Position numbers and translations under genes: made by a program. 64,000 nt of DNA from Kineosporia succinea. GTDB taxonomy: Bacteria; Actinomycetota; Actinomycetes; Actinomycetales; Kineosporiaceae. Shown in pieces: positions 28,478-39,158 of this stretch (positions are counted from its first letter, which is position 1; each line of letters opens with the position of its first letter). The DNA lies in the NCBI RefSeq assembly GCF_030811555.1, contig NZ_JAUSQZ010000001.1, forward strand, positions 7,995,241-8,059,240, read 5' to 3'. Under the pieces are notes generated by a model. That model ran no database searches and was not told the origin of the DNA. It was given only the letters and a program-made list of their open reading frames with translations.

Positions 28478-29641
28478 ATGACGAACGAACCACTCGACCT
28501 GCTGGTGATCGGCGGTGGGGTCATGGGCCTCTTCACCGCGTACCAGGCGACACATCAGGCGAGTCAGCACGCAGGCCCCCGGGTCGCCGTGATCGAGACC
28601 GGCGAGATCGGCGACCCCCTGACGGCGTCGTTCGGCCGCACCCGCTCCTACCGGCGTGACTACCTCGACGCCGGGTACACCCGCTTCGCGGACGAGGCGA
28701 TCCGGCTCTGGACCGAGTTCGAGACCGCCACGCAGACCCCGGTTCTGGTGCGCTGCGGCTGCATGAACATCGCCGCCACCGCGATCACCCCCGATCTGGA
28801 CCGCACCTACGCCACGCTGAGCACGCAGGTGCTGAACCGGCTGGGCATCGGGGTCACGTCCTACGACACGGCCGGTGTCGCCGAGCACTACCCCTATCTC
28901 AAGGCCGACCTCGCCGACCTCGACCCGGCCGGCGGCCTCGTCGACCTGCGCACGGTCACCCGCACCCTGCGGCAGTCCCTCGAGCAGCGCGGCGTGGCCC
29001 TGCACGAGCACACTCGGACCACCGCGATCACCCAACTCGACGGGATCACCCGGGTCACCACGTCGTCCGGCATTTTCGAGACCCGCGCCCTGGTGATCAC
29101 CGCCGGCCACGGCACCAACGGCGTCCTCGATCTGCTGCCCGGCAACCAGCTGCGCGTGCCGATCACGAAAGACCGCCCCAGCGAGGCGAAGTACTTCCAC
29201 CCGACGCCGGAGACCCGGCACCTCTACACGTCCGACCGGATGCCGGTCATGGCCTACCTCGACACCGGCATCTACCTGCACCCGATCGTCGAGGGCGTGA
29301 TCGACGCCGTGAAGATCGGCTTCTACAACCCGCCGGACATGCCCCGCGGCACCACGAGCATCAACAGCGTCGGCGACTTCGTCGAGCAGTGCATGCCCGG
29401 CCTGCTGGAGGCGGAGTCGGAACCCGTCACCGACGTCGACCAGTGCGACTACGACCTGGTCGCCGACGACGACTTCGTGCTCGGCGCGGTGCCCGGTCTC
29501 GGCAACGTGTTCGTCGGTGTCGGCTGGCGCGGCACCGGTTACAAGTACGCGCCCTGGGTCGGGCGGGTCCTGGCCGAGCTGTCGTGCCAGGAGGGAACCG
29601 TCTACGACATCGCGCGTTTCAGCCCTGCCCGTCTGATCTGA
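28478..29641 (+). CDS. FAD-dependent amine oxidase (sarcosine oxidase/DAO-like)
   Basis: A 387-residue flavoprotein of the DAO family. The ADP-binding motif VIGGGVMG is at residues 10-17. SFGRTRSYRRDY matches the SxGxxRxxR flavin-contact loop, and GWRGTGYKYAPWVG is the C-terminal flavin motif. Cys323 (VDQCDYDL) sits where monomeric sarcosine oxidase carries its covalent FAD cysteine, so covalent flavin is likely. Expected chemistry is oxidation of an N-methyl or secondary amine to release an aldehyde and hydrogen peroxide. The next gene, 20 bases away, is a BHMT-like methyltransferase, which suggests use of betaine-type compounds. Confidence 0.87.
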   Translation: MTNEPLDLLVIGGGVMGLFTAYQATHQASQHAGPRVAVIETGEIGDPLTASFGRTRSYRRDYLDAGYTRFADEAIRLWTEFETATQTPVLVRCGCMNIAATAITPDLDRTYATLSTQVLNRLGIGVTSYDTAGVAEHYPYLKADLADLDPAGGLVDLRTVTRTLRQSLEQRGVALHEHTRTTAITQLDGITRVTTSSGIFETRALVITAGHGTNGVLDLLPGNQLRVPITKDRPSEAKYFHPTPETRHLYTSDRMPVMAYLDTGIYLHPIVEGVIDAVKIGFYNPPDMPRGTTSINSVGDFVEQCMPGLLEAESEPVTDVDQCDYDLVADDDFVLGAVPGLGNVFVGVGWRGTGYKYAPWVGRVLAELSCQEGTVYDIARFSPARLI

Positions 29642-29661
29642 TCACACCATAAGGAAGAGCC

Positions 29662-30708
29662 ATGACCCGACCGAGTTCCCGCACCTTCACCGAGCGACTG
29701 GCCGACGGCGTGATGATCGGCGCCGAGGGGTACGTCTTCGAGCTCGAGCGGCGCGGCTACATCAAGGCCGGCCCGTTCGTGCCCGAGGTGATCCTCGACG
29801 AGCCCGAGGCGCTGCGGCAGCTGCACCGCGAGTTCCTGCGCGCGGGTGCGGACGTGATGGTGGCGCTGACCTACTACGCACACCGGCAGAAGCTGAAGGA
29901 CGTCGGTCGCGACGGCCAGCTCGAGGAGCTCAACCGGGCGGCGGTGCGCATCGCCAACGAGGTCGCCGCCGAGGGCGGCGCGCTGGTCGCCGGGAACATC
30001 TGCAACACCTGGTCGTACGACCCGGCGAACCCGGTGGCCTCGGGTGCGGTGGTGCGCGAGCAGTACCGTGAGCAGCTGACCTGGGCGGTGGACGAGGGGA
30101 TCGACTTCGTGATCGCCGAGACCAACGACTTCGTGGGCGAGGCGCTGATCGGACTGGAGGTGTGCCAGGAGCTGAACCTGCCCGCGGTGGTGACGTTCGC
30201 GAGCGTGCAGCCCGGGAAGACCTACGACGACCACGACTACATCGACGCCTGCAAGCGGCTGGCCGACGCGGGCGCCTCGGTGGTCGGTTTCAACTGCTCC
30301 CGGGGTCCGGAGACGATGCAGCCGATGCTCGAGAAACTGCGTGCGGCGGTGGACATCCCGATCGCGGCGCAGCCGGTGCCCTACCGCACGGACGCGGCGA
30401 CGCCGGCGTTCGAGTCGCTGACGTCAGCGGGCGGGGGCCGGGCGTTCCCGATCGCGCTCGAGCCGTTCGCGCACACCCGGTTCGAGATGGCCGAGTGGGC
30501 GCGCCGGGCGGCCGATCTCGGAGTGCAGTACGTGGGCATCTGCTGCGGTGGCGCACCGCACCACGTGCGGGCGATGGCCGAGGCACTGGGCCGCACCACG
30601 CCCGCCAGCCGCTACTCCCCCGCCCTCGATCTGCACCCCGTGCTGGGTACGCCCGCCGACACGAGTGCGCAGGGCGTCATGGGTGACTGGAGTGCCGCTC
30701 CGGTGTGA
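29662..30708 (+). CDS. Homocysteine S-methyltransferase family protein (betaine-homocysteine methyltransferase-like)
   Basis: A 348-residue zinc methyltransferase with a TIM barrel. The zinc cysteines are Cys212 (VGFNCSRGP) and Cys294-Cys295 (VGICCGGAPHH). The N-terminus (GVMIGAEGYVFELERRGYIKAGPFVPEV) resembles BHMT more than the short MmuM type. The donor could be glycine betaine, S-methylmethionine or a related compound. AAGGAAG precedes the ATG. Together with the upstream oxidase it may couple methyl transfer to homocysteine with oxidation of the demethylated product (inference). It would be a second, B12-independent methionine route besides metH. Confidence 0.85.
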   Translation: MTRPSSRTFTERLADGVMIGAEGYVFELERRGYIKAGPFVPEVILDEPEALRQLHREFLRAGADVMVALTYYAHRQKLKDVGRDGQLEELNRAAVRIANEVAAEGGALVAGNICNTWSYDPANPVASGAVVREQYREQLTWAVDEGIDFVIAETNDFVGEALIGLEVCQELNLPAVVTFASVQPGKTYDDHDYIDACKRLADAGASVVGFNCSRGPETMQPMLEKLRAAVDIPIAAQPVPYRTDAATPAFESLTSAGGGRAFPIALEPFAHTRFEMAEWARRAADLGVQYVGICCGGAPHHVRAMAEALGRTTPASRYSPALDLHPVLGTPADTSAQGVMGDWSAAPV

Positions 30709-30724
30709 AAGGCGACCACTGCCC

Positions 30725-30768
30725 ATGGTGGACGTGTCGGCACCCGCAGGTGCCGACGCGTCCACCAT
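30725..30768. terminator. Bidirectional terminator, BHMT-like gene / chemoreceptor
   Basis: A 20-bp inverted repeat with one mismatch: ATGGTGGACGTGTCGGCACC, loop CGCA, and its complement ending GCGTCCACCAT. Both arms carry the dispersed motif described in the findings. Confidence 0.85.
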
Positions 30769-30778
30769 GACGGGTGGT

Positions 30779-32341
30779 TCAGTAGCGGAAGTTGACGAGC
30801 AGCCGGTCGAGCTCGGCGCTCATGTCGGCCAGCTTCTCGGCACTGGCCGCGACCTCACCGATCGAGGCGCTGGCCGAACCGGCCGCCCCGGCGACCCCGG
30901 AGATCCGGCTGGCGATCTCGGTGGAACCGTCGGCCGCGACCGCGACCCCCGAGTTGATCTGCTGGGTCGTGGCGGTCTGTTCCTCCACGGCCGAGGCGAT
31001 CGTGGTCTGGAACTCGTTGATCTGGGCGATCACGTTGGCGATCTCGCTGATCGCGTGACCGGCCTGGTCGGCATCGGTCTGGATGGCCTCGACCCGCTTG
31101 GAGATGTCCTCGGTCGCCCGGGCGGTCTCCTGCGCGAGCTGCTTCACCTCGTCCGCGACCACCGCGAACCCCTTACCCGCATCCCCCGCCCGAGCCGCCT
31201 CGATCGTCGCGTTCAACGCCAGCAGATTCGTCTGCTCCGCGATCGACGTGATCAGCTTGATCACATCACCGATCTCCCGCGACGACTCCCCCAGCTTGTT
31301 CATCGTGCCCGTCGTCGACTCCACGGCGCTCACCGCACCGGTCGCCACGCGCGCGGCTTCCTGCGCGTTGCGGGCGATCTCGGCGATGGAGACGGTCATC
31401 TCCTCACCGCCGGCCGCGACGGCCTGCACGTTGTTCGACACCTCGTCGGCGGTGCGGGACACCACCTGCGCCTGCTCGGAGGTCTCGTTCGCCGAGCGGC
31501 TGACGTCGGCCGAGACCGATCGCAGGCTGCCCGAGGTGGTGGACAGCTCCTTGGCGGTGGCGCCGATCCGGCCGAACACCTCGCCGATCTTGTCCATGGC
31601 CCGGTTCAGAGCCGTGGCCATGTCGGAGATCTCGTCCTTGCCGTCGGTCGCCAGACGCTTGCTCAGGTCACCGCCCGCGACCGTGTCGAGCGCCCCGACC
31701 ATCGCCTGCACCCGGCCCACGATGCGGCGGCTGACGAGAATCATCGAGCCGCCGACCCCGACCACGGTGAGAACAGCCAGCCCGAGCACCAGCACGAGGA
31801 ACTGGGTGAGGGCGGAGCTGACGTTCTGATCGGCGATGCCCGCCTCGGCGATCAGGGTCTGGGCCAGAGCCGCCGCTGCCGCGTTCTGCGTGTCGTTGAG
31901 CTGGTTGTACTCCGCGTTCGCGGCCTCGGCCTCGGCCGGGGTCGTGATGTCGGTGCCCTTCAGCAGGAACTCACCGGTGGCGGTGTAGGCGTCGGCCGCG
32001 GCCTTGATGTCCGCCTCGGCGCCGCTCGGCAGTTCGAAGCCCTGAAGGGTCTTGATGATGCCGCTGGTGACGCCGACCTCGTCGGTCAGCTGCTTGCCCA
32101 CGGACTCGGCCAGACCCGGGACGTACTGCGCGGTGACGCTGTAGAGCGCCGTGCGCAGACCGCTGGCCTGGAGCTCACTGACCACTCCCATGGCCGTGTT
32201 CACGTTCTTCAGTTCGTCTTTGGCGGCGTCGGCGTGCTGCCACGAGTACAGGGCGCCGCCCGCCGTCAGTGCACTGGAGAGAACGACCGCTCCCGCCAGG
32301 ACCGGAAACAGTCTCCGGATCGGTAAAGCCAACGACACCAT
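30779..32341 (-). CDS. Methyl-accepting chemotaxis protein
   Basis: Transmembrane chemoreceptor of 520 residues. The first transmembrane helix lies near residues 8-30 ([23 protein letters not shown]). A helical periplasmic-side sensor domain of about 150 residues follows, then a second helix ([23 protein letters not shown]) and a HAMP domain. The signalling hairpin carries the invariant tip [31 protein letters not shown]. No C-terminal CheR-binding pentapeptide is present. The start is ATG 32341 with GGGAAGA upstream; the frame is open to 32419. A sigma-28-like promoter is possible at 32418-32444. The ligand is unknown. No che or flagellar genes are in the window. Confidence 0.93.
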   Translation of the reverse strand: MVSLALPIRRLFPVLAGAVVLSSALTAGGALYSWQHADAAKDELKNVNTAMGVVSELQASGLRTALYSVTAQYVPGLAESVGKQLTDEVGVTSGIIKTLQGFELPSGAEADIKAAADAYTATGEFLLKGTDITTPAEAEAANAEYNQLNDTQNAAAAALAQTLIAEAGIADQNVSSALTQFLVLVLGLAVLTVVGVGGSMILVSRRIVGRVQAMVGALDTVAGGDLSKRLATDGKDEISDMATALNRAMDKIGEVFGRIGATAKELSTTSGSLRSVSADVSRSANETSEQAQVVSRTADEVSNNVQAVAAGGEEMTVSIAEIARNAQEAARVATGAVSAVESTTGTMNKLGESSREIGDVIKLITSIAEQTNLLALNATIEAARAGDAGKGFAVVADEVKQLAQETARATEDISKRVEAIQTDADQAGHAISEIANVIAQINEFQTTIASAVEEQTATTQQINSGVAVAADGSTEIASRISGVAGAAGSASASIGEVAASAEKLADMSAELDRLLVNFRY

Positions 32342-32417
32342 GATGATCTTCCCATCCGCCCGCATCCCTGCGGACCCGCCCGACAGCCATCGCACACTCC
32401 TGCTACATGCACGACAC

Positions 32418-32444
32418 ATGTCGACCAGACGGCGAAGGTGTTTA
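32418..32444 (-). promoter_or_regulatory. Possible sigma-28-type promoter of the chemoreceptor
   Basis: The minus strand reads TAAA, 15 bases, GTCGACAT, partly matching the WhiG/FliA consensus TAAA-N15-GCCGATAA. A transcript from here would have a leader of about 70 bases. Confidence 0.3.
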
Positions 32445-32525
32445 ACGGAGTGTCACTGGAATTAACCTGGCGGGCGGCGTCCATTGCATCGTTTACCGAG
32501 CTCAGGGCTCACATGGTGACGCAGA

Positions 32526-33068
32526 TCACCCAGCACGCTCCGTGCCGGCGGCGGGCGGATCGGGCAGAAGGATCAGGTCGGCGTTCGGTTCCCAGCGGCC
32601 ACGGGTGTCGTCGGTGTGGTGCGGCAGGCAGGCCAGAACGACATGGAACGGCACCGGCGGACGGTCCCACCACGTGCCCCGCTCGGCCTGACTGCCCCAC
32701 TCGCGGGCGGCCAGGCGCAGCAACTCGACGAGTGCCTCGAAGTCGTCGGCGGACGCCTCGGCCAGCACCTGCTCGGGCTCCTTGACCATGATCACGTGAC
32801 CGGCCTGGTGCGGCAGCCAGTCGAGGTCGGCCAGGCAGTCGCCGAACGCGTCCCAGTTCTCCTTGAAGAACCAGGGGAACTGCAGCGCCGCGGCGAACTC
32901 GTCGAACAGCCCCTGACGGGTGCGGCACTTGCGGCCCCGGACGACGCGCACCACGAGCCCGGCCTCCGACCAGCCTCGCTGGGCGAGCGCGTGCGAGCGC
33001 TCGTCGGCCGGCCGGAGCAGAGGACAGAAGGTGCGTTCCGCCCGTAGGAGGATTGGCGAGGGTCTCAT
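32526..33068 (-). CDS. Barstar-family (ribonuclease inhibitor) protein
   Basis: A 180-residue cytoplasmic protein. The core LFDEFAAALQFPWFFKENWDAFGDCLADLDWLP matches the barstar fold signature (aromatic-x-x-NWDAxxDxLxDLxWLP). An N-terminal extension of about 45 residues and a C-terminal region (RPPVPFHVVLACLPHHTDDTRGRWEP) frame it. Classical barstar inhibits barnase, but no barnase-like ribonuclease is adjacent, so this may be an orphan immunity protein or have another partner. The start is ATG 33068 with a weak ribosome binding site. Confidence 0.82.
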   Translation of the reverse strand: MRPSPILLRAERTFCPLLRPADERSHALAQRGWSEAGLVVRVVRGRKCRTRQGLFDEFAAALQFPWFFKENWDAFGDCLADLDWLPHQAGHVIMVKEPEQVLAEASADDFEALVELLRLAAREWGSQAERGTWWDRPPVPFHVVLACLPHHTDDTRGRWEPNADLILLPDPPAAGTERAG

Positions 33069-33248
33069 CGCCGGTCATGGTCTCAACTTCGACACGCTGA
33101 GTGCGTGAGGACTCACGGATGGCGTACGAAAAGCGTGCGGGCTCACCCGTTCGGAGGCTGGGACCGGGGATGCGGATCGGCCCAGACCCAGGACGAGAGC
33201 GCGTCGGGCCGGCTTGGGGCGCACGTCTGCCCCCGCCGCCGGCCCACC

Positions 33249-33279
33249 GCGCGCAGGATCGATCCGGGCTCCTGCGCGC
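33249..33279 (-). terminator. Terminator of uvrB
   Basis: Perfect 10-bp arms GCGCGCAGGA and TCCTGCGCGC with an 11-base loop, about 20 bases after the uvrB stop. Confidence 0.8.
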
Positions 33280-33297
33280 GCCTCCCCGCCCGATCGG

Positions 33298-35403
<2,106 letters not shown>

Positions 35404-35410
35404 GACGACT

Positions 35411-35433
35411 ACGGTAAGCGCCACCACCGACAG
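35411..35433 (-). promoter_or_regulatory. PafBC-type DNA-damage promoter of uvrB
   Basis: The minus strand reads CTGTCGGTG, 8 bases, TACCGT, then 7 bases, then the uvrB ATG. Confidence 0.85.
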
Positions 35434-35463
35434 TCTTGTTCCCGAGCCGCCCCGGGCCGGGGA

Positions 35464-36066
35464 TCAACTCCTCCGCAGCGGCTCGATCCGGTTGCGCCAG
35501 CACGCGTCCACCTGCGCCAGCGTGCTCGCCAGCGACCCGGAGTTGTCGAGCACCACGTCGGCGAGCGCCTCCCGCTCGGCGTCACTGGCCTGGGCCCTGA
35601 TGCGGGCCTTGGCGTCTTTTCGGGTCATGCCGCGGTCGTCGACCAGCCGCCGGATGCGCTCCTCCACCGGCGCGAAGACCACCATCACCAGGTCGTAAGA
35701 GCCTCGGTTCGGGTTCTCGGCCAGCAGCGGCACGTCGTGCACCAGCACGGCGTCGTCGGGCGCGGCGTGCACGATCTCTTCCATGCGGGCAGCGACCCGC
35801 GGGTGCACGATCGAGTTCAGCCGGGCCAGCTTCTTCTCGTCCGCGAAGACGATCTGGCCCAGGGCCGGCCGGTTGAGGCTCGCGTCCTCCCGCAGGATCT
35901 TCTTGCCGAAGGTCTCGACGATCTCGGCCAGGCCGCTGGTTCCCGGCTCGACCACCTCACGGGCGATCAGATCGGCGTCCATGATGATCGCCCCGAGGTC
36001 GGACAGTCGCCGGGAGACGGTCGACTTACCGGCGCCGATGCCTCCGGTGAGAGCGGTTCGCACCAT
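35464..36066 (-). CDS. coaE: Dephospho-CoA kinase
   Basis: Catalyses the last step of coenzyme A synthesis, phosphorylating the 3'-hydroxyl of dephospho-CoA. It has 200 residues, normal for the single-domain form; some actinobacterial CoaE carry an extra GrpB-like domain that is absent here. The P-loop GGIGAGKST is at residues 8-16. DADLIAREVVEPG and HPRVAARMEE are the CoA-domain signatures. The start is ATG 36066, 7 bases after a TAGACT -10, so probably leaderless. Its neighbours rpsA and uvrB match conserved actinobacterial order. Confidence 0.95.
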   Translation of the reverse strand: MVRTALTGGIGAGKSTVSRRLSDLGAIIMDADLIAREVVEPGTSGLAEIVETFGKKILREDASLNRPALGQIVFADEKKLARLNSIVHPRVAARMEEIVHAAPDDAVLVHDVPLLAENPNRGSYDLVMVVFAPVEERIRRLVDDRGMTRKDAKARIRAQASDAEREALADVVLDNSGSLASTLAQVDACWRNRIEPLRRS

Positions 36067-36073
36067 GCGCCGA

Positions 36074-36079
36074 AGTCTA
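36074..36079 (-). promoter_or_regulatory. -10 element of coaE (leaderless)
   Basis: The minus strand reads TAGACT, seven bases, ATG. No Shine-Dalgarno is visible. Confidence 0.45.
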
Positions 36080-36198
36080 GGGCCGACGGCCCGTTCCCCC
36101 GGGCAGGCGTACGCCGTCGCGGCATGTGACTCTTCCGGCACCCGTGGACACGCTTCGACGGCCACCCGCCGGGCCCGCACCACCCGCCCGCGAACGGC

Positions 36199-36238
36199 CG
36201 GAAGGCCCGGCTCCCACCATGGGGAACCGGGCCTTCCG
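36199..36238 (-). terminator. Terminator of rpsA
   Basis: Arms CGGAAGGCCCGG and CCGGGCCTTCCG (12 bp) enclose a 16-base loop, starting 17 bases after the rpsA stop. Confidence 0.85.
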
Positions 36239-36255
36239 AACGAGAACCCGACGGA

Positions 36256-37761
36256 TCAGTTGCCGCCGGTCAGCTTCTCCCGCAGAGCAGCCAGCGCCTC
36301 GTCGGTGGCGAGGGTGCCCTCGGCCGCCGCCGGCTCGCTGGAGTAGCTCGAGCTCGAGCTGGAGGACGACGACGAGCTGGACGAAGCCGCAGCCTCGTCG
36401 CCACCCGCGGCGATGGCCTCGGCCTCGGCGGCCTTGGCCTCCTCGATCTGCTTGCGGTGGGCCTCCCAGCGCTCGTGGGCGGCGGCGTACTGCTGCTCCC
36501 ACTCCTCGCGCTGCTTCTCGAAGCCCTCGAGCCAGTCGTTGGTCTCGGGGTCGAAGCCCTCGGGGTACTTGTAGTTGCCGGCCTCGTCGTACTCGGCCGC
36601 CATACCGTAGAGGGCCGGGTCGAACGTCTCGGCGCCCGCACCGGAGCCGGCCTCGTTGGCCTGCTTCAGCGAGAGGGAGATCCGACGACGCTCCAGGTCG
36701 ATGTCGATGACCTTGACGAAGATCGGGTCGTTGACCTGGACGACCTGCTCCGGGATCTCCACGTGGCGCTCGGCCAGCTCGGAGATGTGGACCAGGCCCT
36801 CGATGCCCTCGTCGACGCGGACGAACGCACCGAACGGCACCAGCTTGGTGACCTTACCCGGGACGACCTGACCGATCGCGTGGGTACGGGCGAACTGCTG
36901 CCACGGGTCTTCCTGGGTCGCCTTCAGCGACAGGGAGACGCGCTCACGGTCCATGTCGACGTCGAGAACCTCGACGGTGACTTCCTGGCCGACCTCGACA
37001 ACCTCACCCGGGTGGTCGATGTGCTTCCAGGACAGCTCGGACACGTGCACCAGACCGTCGACCCCACCGAGGTCGACGAAGGCGCCGAAGTTGACGATGG
37101 AGGAGACCACACCGGAGCGGACCTGGCCCTTCTGCAGCGTCTGCAGGAAGGTCTGGCGCACCTCGGACTGGGTCTGCTCGAGCCACGCACGGCGGGACAG
37201 GACCACGTTGTTGCGGTTCTTGTCCAGCTCGATGATCTTGGCCTCGATCTGCTTGCCGACGTACGGCTGCAGGTCACGGACGCGGCGCATCTCAACCAGC
37301 GAGGCCGGGAGGAAGCCGCGGAGCCCGATGTCGAGGATCAGACCACCCTTGACGACCTCGATCACCGTACCGGTGACAATGCCGTCCTCTTCCTTGATCT
37401 TCTCGATGGTGCCCCACGCGCGCTCGTACTGCGCACGCTTCTTCGAGAGGATCAGGCGCCCCTCCTTGTCCTCCTTCTGGAGAACAAGAGCCTCGACCTC
37501 GTCGCCGACGGTGACGACCTCGTTGGGGTCGACGTCGTGCTTGATCGAGAGTTCACGCGAGGGAATGACACCCTCGGTCTTGTAGCCGATGTCGAGCAGC
37601 ACCTCGTCGCGGTCGACCTTGACGATCGTCCCCGAGACGATGTCACCGTCGTTGAAGTACTTGATCGTCTCGTCGATGGCCGCGAGGAAATCGGCCTCGG
37701 TGCCGATGTCGTTGACCGCGATCTGCGGCGTGCTCGCCTTTTCGGCCGTACTGGTGCTCAT
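36256..37761 (-). CDS. rpsA: 30S ribosomal protein S1
   Basis: RNA-binding ribosomal protein that helps mRNAs dock on the 30S subunit; 501 residues. Four S1 (OB-fold) domains occupy about 36-105, 120-188, 205-275 and 292-362 (for example GDIVSGTIVKVDRDEVLLDIG, GQVRSGVVSSIVNFGAFVDLGGVDGLVHVSELS). The acidic/helical C-terminal region contains an unusual run of 13 serines (residues 460-472) followed by YSSE. The start is ATG 37761 with GGAG 10 bases upstream. The open frame further upstream (to 38148) is not protein-like. It has its own promoter about 135 bases upstream. Confidence 0.97.
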   Translation of the reverse strand: MSTSTAEKASTPQIAVNDIGTEADFLAAIDETIKYFNDGDIVSGTIVKVDRDEVLLDIGYKTEGVIPSRELSIKHDVDPNEVVTVGDEVEALVLQKEDKEGRLILSKKRAQYERAWGTIEKIKEEDGIVTGTVIEVVKGGLILDIGLRGFLPASLVEMRRVRDLQPYVGKQIEAKIIELDKNRNNVVLSRRAWLEQTQSEVRQTFLQTLQKGQVRSGVVSSIVNFGAFVDLGGVDGLVHVSELSWKHIDHPGEVVEVGQEVTVEVLDVDMDRERVSLSLKATQEDPWQQFARTHAIGQVVPGKVTKLVPFGAFVRVDEGIEGLVHISELAERHVEIPEQVVQVNDPIFVKVIDIDLERRRISLSLKQANEAGSGAGAETFDPALYGMAAEYDEAGNYKYPEGFDPETNDWLEGFEKQREEWEQQYAAAHERWEAHRKQIEEAKAAEAEAIAAGGDEAAASSSSSSSSSSSSSYSSEPAAAEGTLATDEALAALREKLTGGN

Positions 37762-38207
37762 AAAGTAGGGGCTCCGATGCGGACTGTTGAATAGATGGGA
37801 CATGGACGGCGGCTCCGGACCCCCCGGGGTGCTGGACCGGTCAGTGGTGCTCGACCGGTCGCGGGCAGCAGGAAAGCCTAGATCCGCCTTCCATAGCCTA
37901 TCCCTCGCGGGAAGGCAGGGCAAAGCCGGTCTGGCGACGACACGCCCGGATCCGGGACGCACGCTGACCTGACGCGGATCTGACCGGGCACGACGCCCGT
38001 CCGGGCCGAAACCGGGCGGGCCGGGGATTGCGGGCGGGCCGGGATCGCAGGCGGGCCGTGATCCCGGCCCCCACCGCGGTGGGCGTGAGCGCGGCCGGAC
38101 GCCGGCACCACGGTGACGAGGCCTGCACTCACGAGCTCGGCACCGCACGAGGCCGCCCCGTACGCCCGTCTCACGCCGACGGCGAGCACGTGGGGTTGGA
38201 TGCTCGG
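37762..38207. other. Divergent intergenic region rpsA / methyltransferase
   Basis: About 445 bases without a supported gene. It holds the rpsA leader (about 125 bases) and promoter. Nothing recognisable was seen in the GC-rich remainder. Confidence 0.55.
37895..37923 (-). promoter_or_regulatory. Promoter of rpsA
   Basis: The minus strand reads TTGCCC (37918-37923), 17 bases, TAGGCT (37895-37900), a good housekeeping-type promoter. The predicted leader is about 125 bases. Confidence 0.55.
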
Positions 38208-39038
38208 GTGACCCCTTCCGATCTGCGCTCAGCCGGCTACCGCGACGCCGGGGCCGAGGAGAGCGCCCGCGCCGGGCGCACCTGGTGGGACGAGAACGCC
38301 GCCGAGTACCAGCTCGAGCACGGCGCCGACCTGGCCGGGCGGCTGATCTGGGGCCCAGAGAAACTGGACGAGGCCGACGCCGGACTGCTCGGCCCCGTCG
38401 AGGGCCGGCACGTGCTCGAAGTGGGCGCGGGCAGTGCCGACAGCAGCACCTGGCTCCGGGGCCAGGGCGCCCGGGCGGTCGCGACCGACATCTCCGCCGG
38501 GATGCTGCGCGGCGCCGGCGGTGATGCCACCCAGAAGGCCGCCACGACCGCCACTCCCCGCCTCGTTTGCGACGCCCGCGTGCTCCCCTTCGCCGACGCG
38601 TCCTTCGACGTGGTCTTCACCGCCTACGGTGCGCTCCCCTTCGTCGCCGACCCCGAGCGGGTGCACGCCGAGGTCGCCCGGGTGCTGCGCCCGGGCGGGC
38701 GCTGGGTGTTCTCCGTGACCCACCCGCTGCGCTGGGCGTTCGCAGACGACGGCGGCGAGGGCGGCCTCACCGCGCGCCGCCCGTACTTCGACCGCACCCC
38801 GTACGTCGAGACCGACGAGCGGGGCACCGTCAGCTACTCCGAGCACCACCGCACGGTCGGCGACCGGGTGCGCGAACTCGCCGCCGCCGGATTCCGGCTC
38901 GTGGACCTGGTCGAGCCGGAGTGGCCGGCGGACCTGGAACGGACGTGGGGCTCGTGGAGCCCGCTGCGGGGCCGCCTGATCCCCGGGACCGCGATCTTCG
39001 TCAGCACCCTCGACCGGCGGCAACCACCCAACTCGTGA
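38208..39038 (+). CDS. Class I SAM-dependent methyltransferase
   Basis: A 276-residue cytoplasmic methyltransferase. WWDENAAEYQLEHG opens the domain. Motif I is VLEVGAGSADSSTWL, motif II AVATDISAGML, and the later segments are FDVVFTAYGALPFVADPERVHAEVARVLRPGGRWVFSV. It belongs to the Methyltransf_11-type group. A gene of this type next to rpsA is also usual in other actinobacteria, as far as I recall. The substrate is unknown. The GTG start at 38208 is chosen because the region upstream loses protein character. Confidence 0.88.
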   Translation: MTPSDLRSAGYRDAGAEESARAGRTWWDENAAEYQLEHGADLAGRLIWGPEKLDEADAGLLGPVEGRHVLEVGAGSADSSTWLRGQGARAVATDISAGMLRGAGGDATQKAATTATPRLVCDARVLPFADASFDVVFTAYGALPFVADPERVHAEVARVLRPGGRWVFSVTHPLRWAFADDGGEGGLTARRPYFDRTPYVETDERGTVSYSEHHRTVGDRVRELAAAGFRLVDLVEPEWPADLERTWGSWSPLRGRLIPGTAIFVSTLDRRQPPNS

Positions 39039-39158
39039 CTCCGGGGGCGACCTGCGACCGAGCGCACAGCTGGCCCACGCCGGGCTCGTCACCGCCGCCC
39101 TCGACCAGCTGCACACCCGACAAGGTGAGCCTCACCGCCTGATCAGGGCATCAGAGCA

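Noticed and set aside
31140-31300. Recent gene conversion in the MCP signalling tip, suggested by locally different codon use
   Set aside because: The segment is conserved in all MCPs, and I cannot compare with paralogues from this window alone.
37762-38148. N-terminal extension of ribosomal protein S1
   Set aside because: Arg/Pro/Gly-rich sequence without homology, crossing a good promoter. The standard S1 start lies at 37761.
39039-39158. Possible remnant of a coding region between the methyltransferase and polA 3' ends
   Set aside because: One short frame (AQLAHAGLVTAALDQL) looks protein-like, but it has no start, no family match I can name and no support beyond composition.
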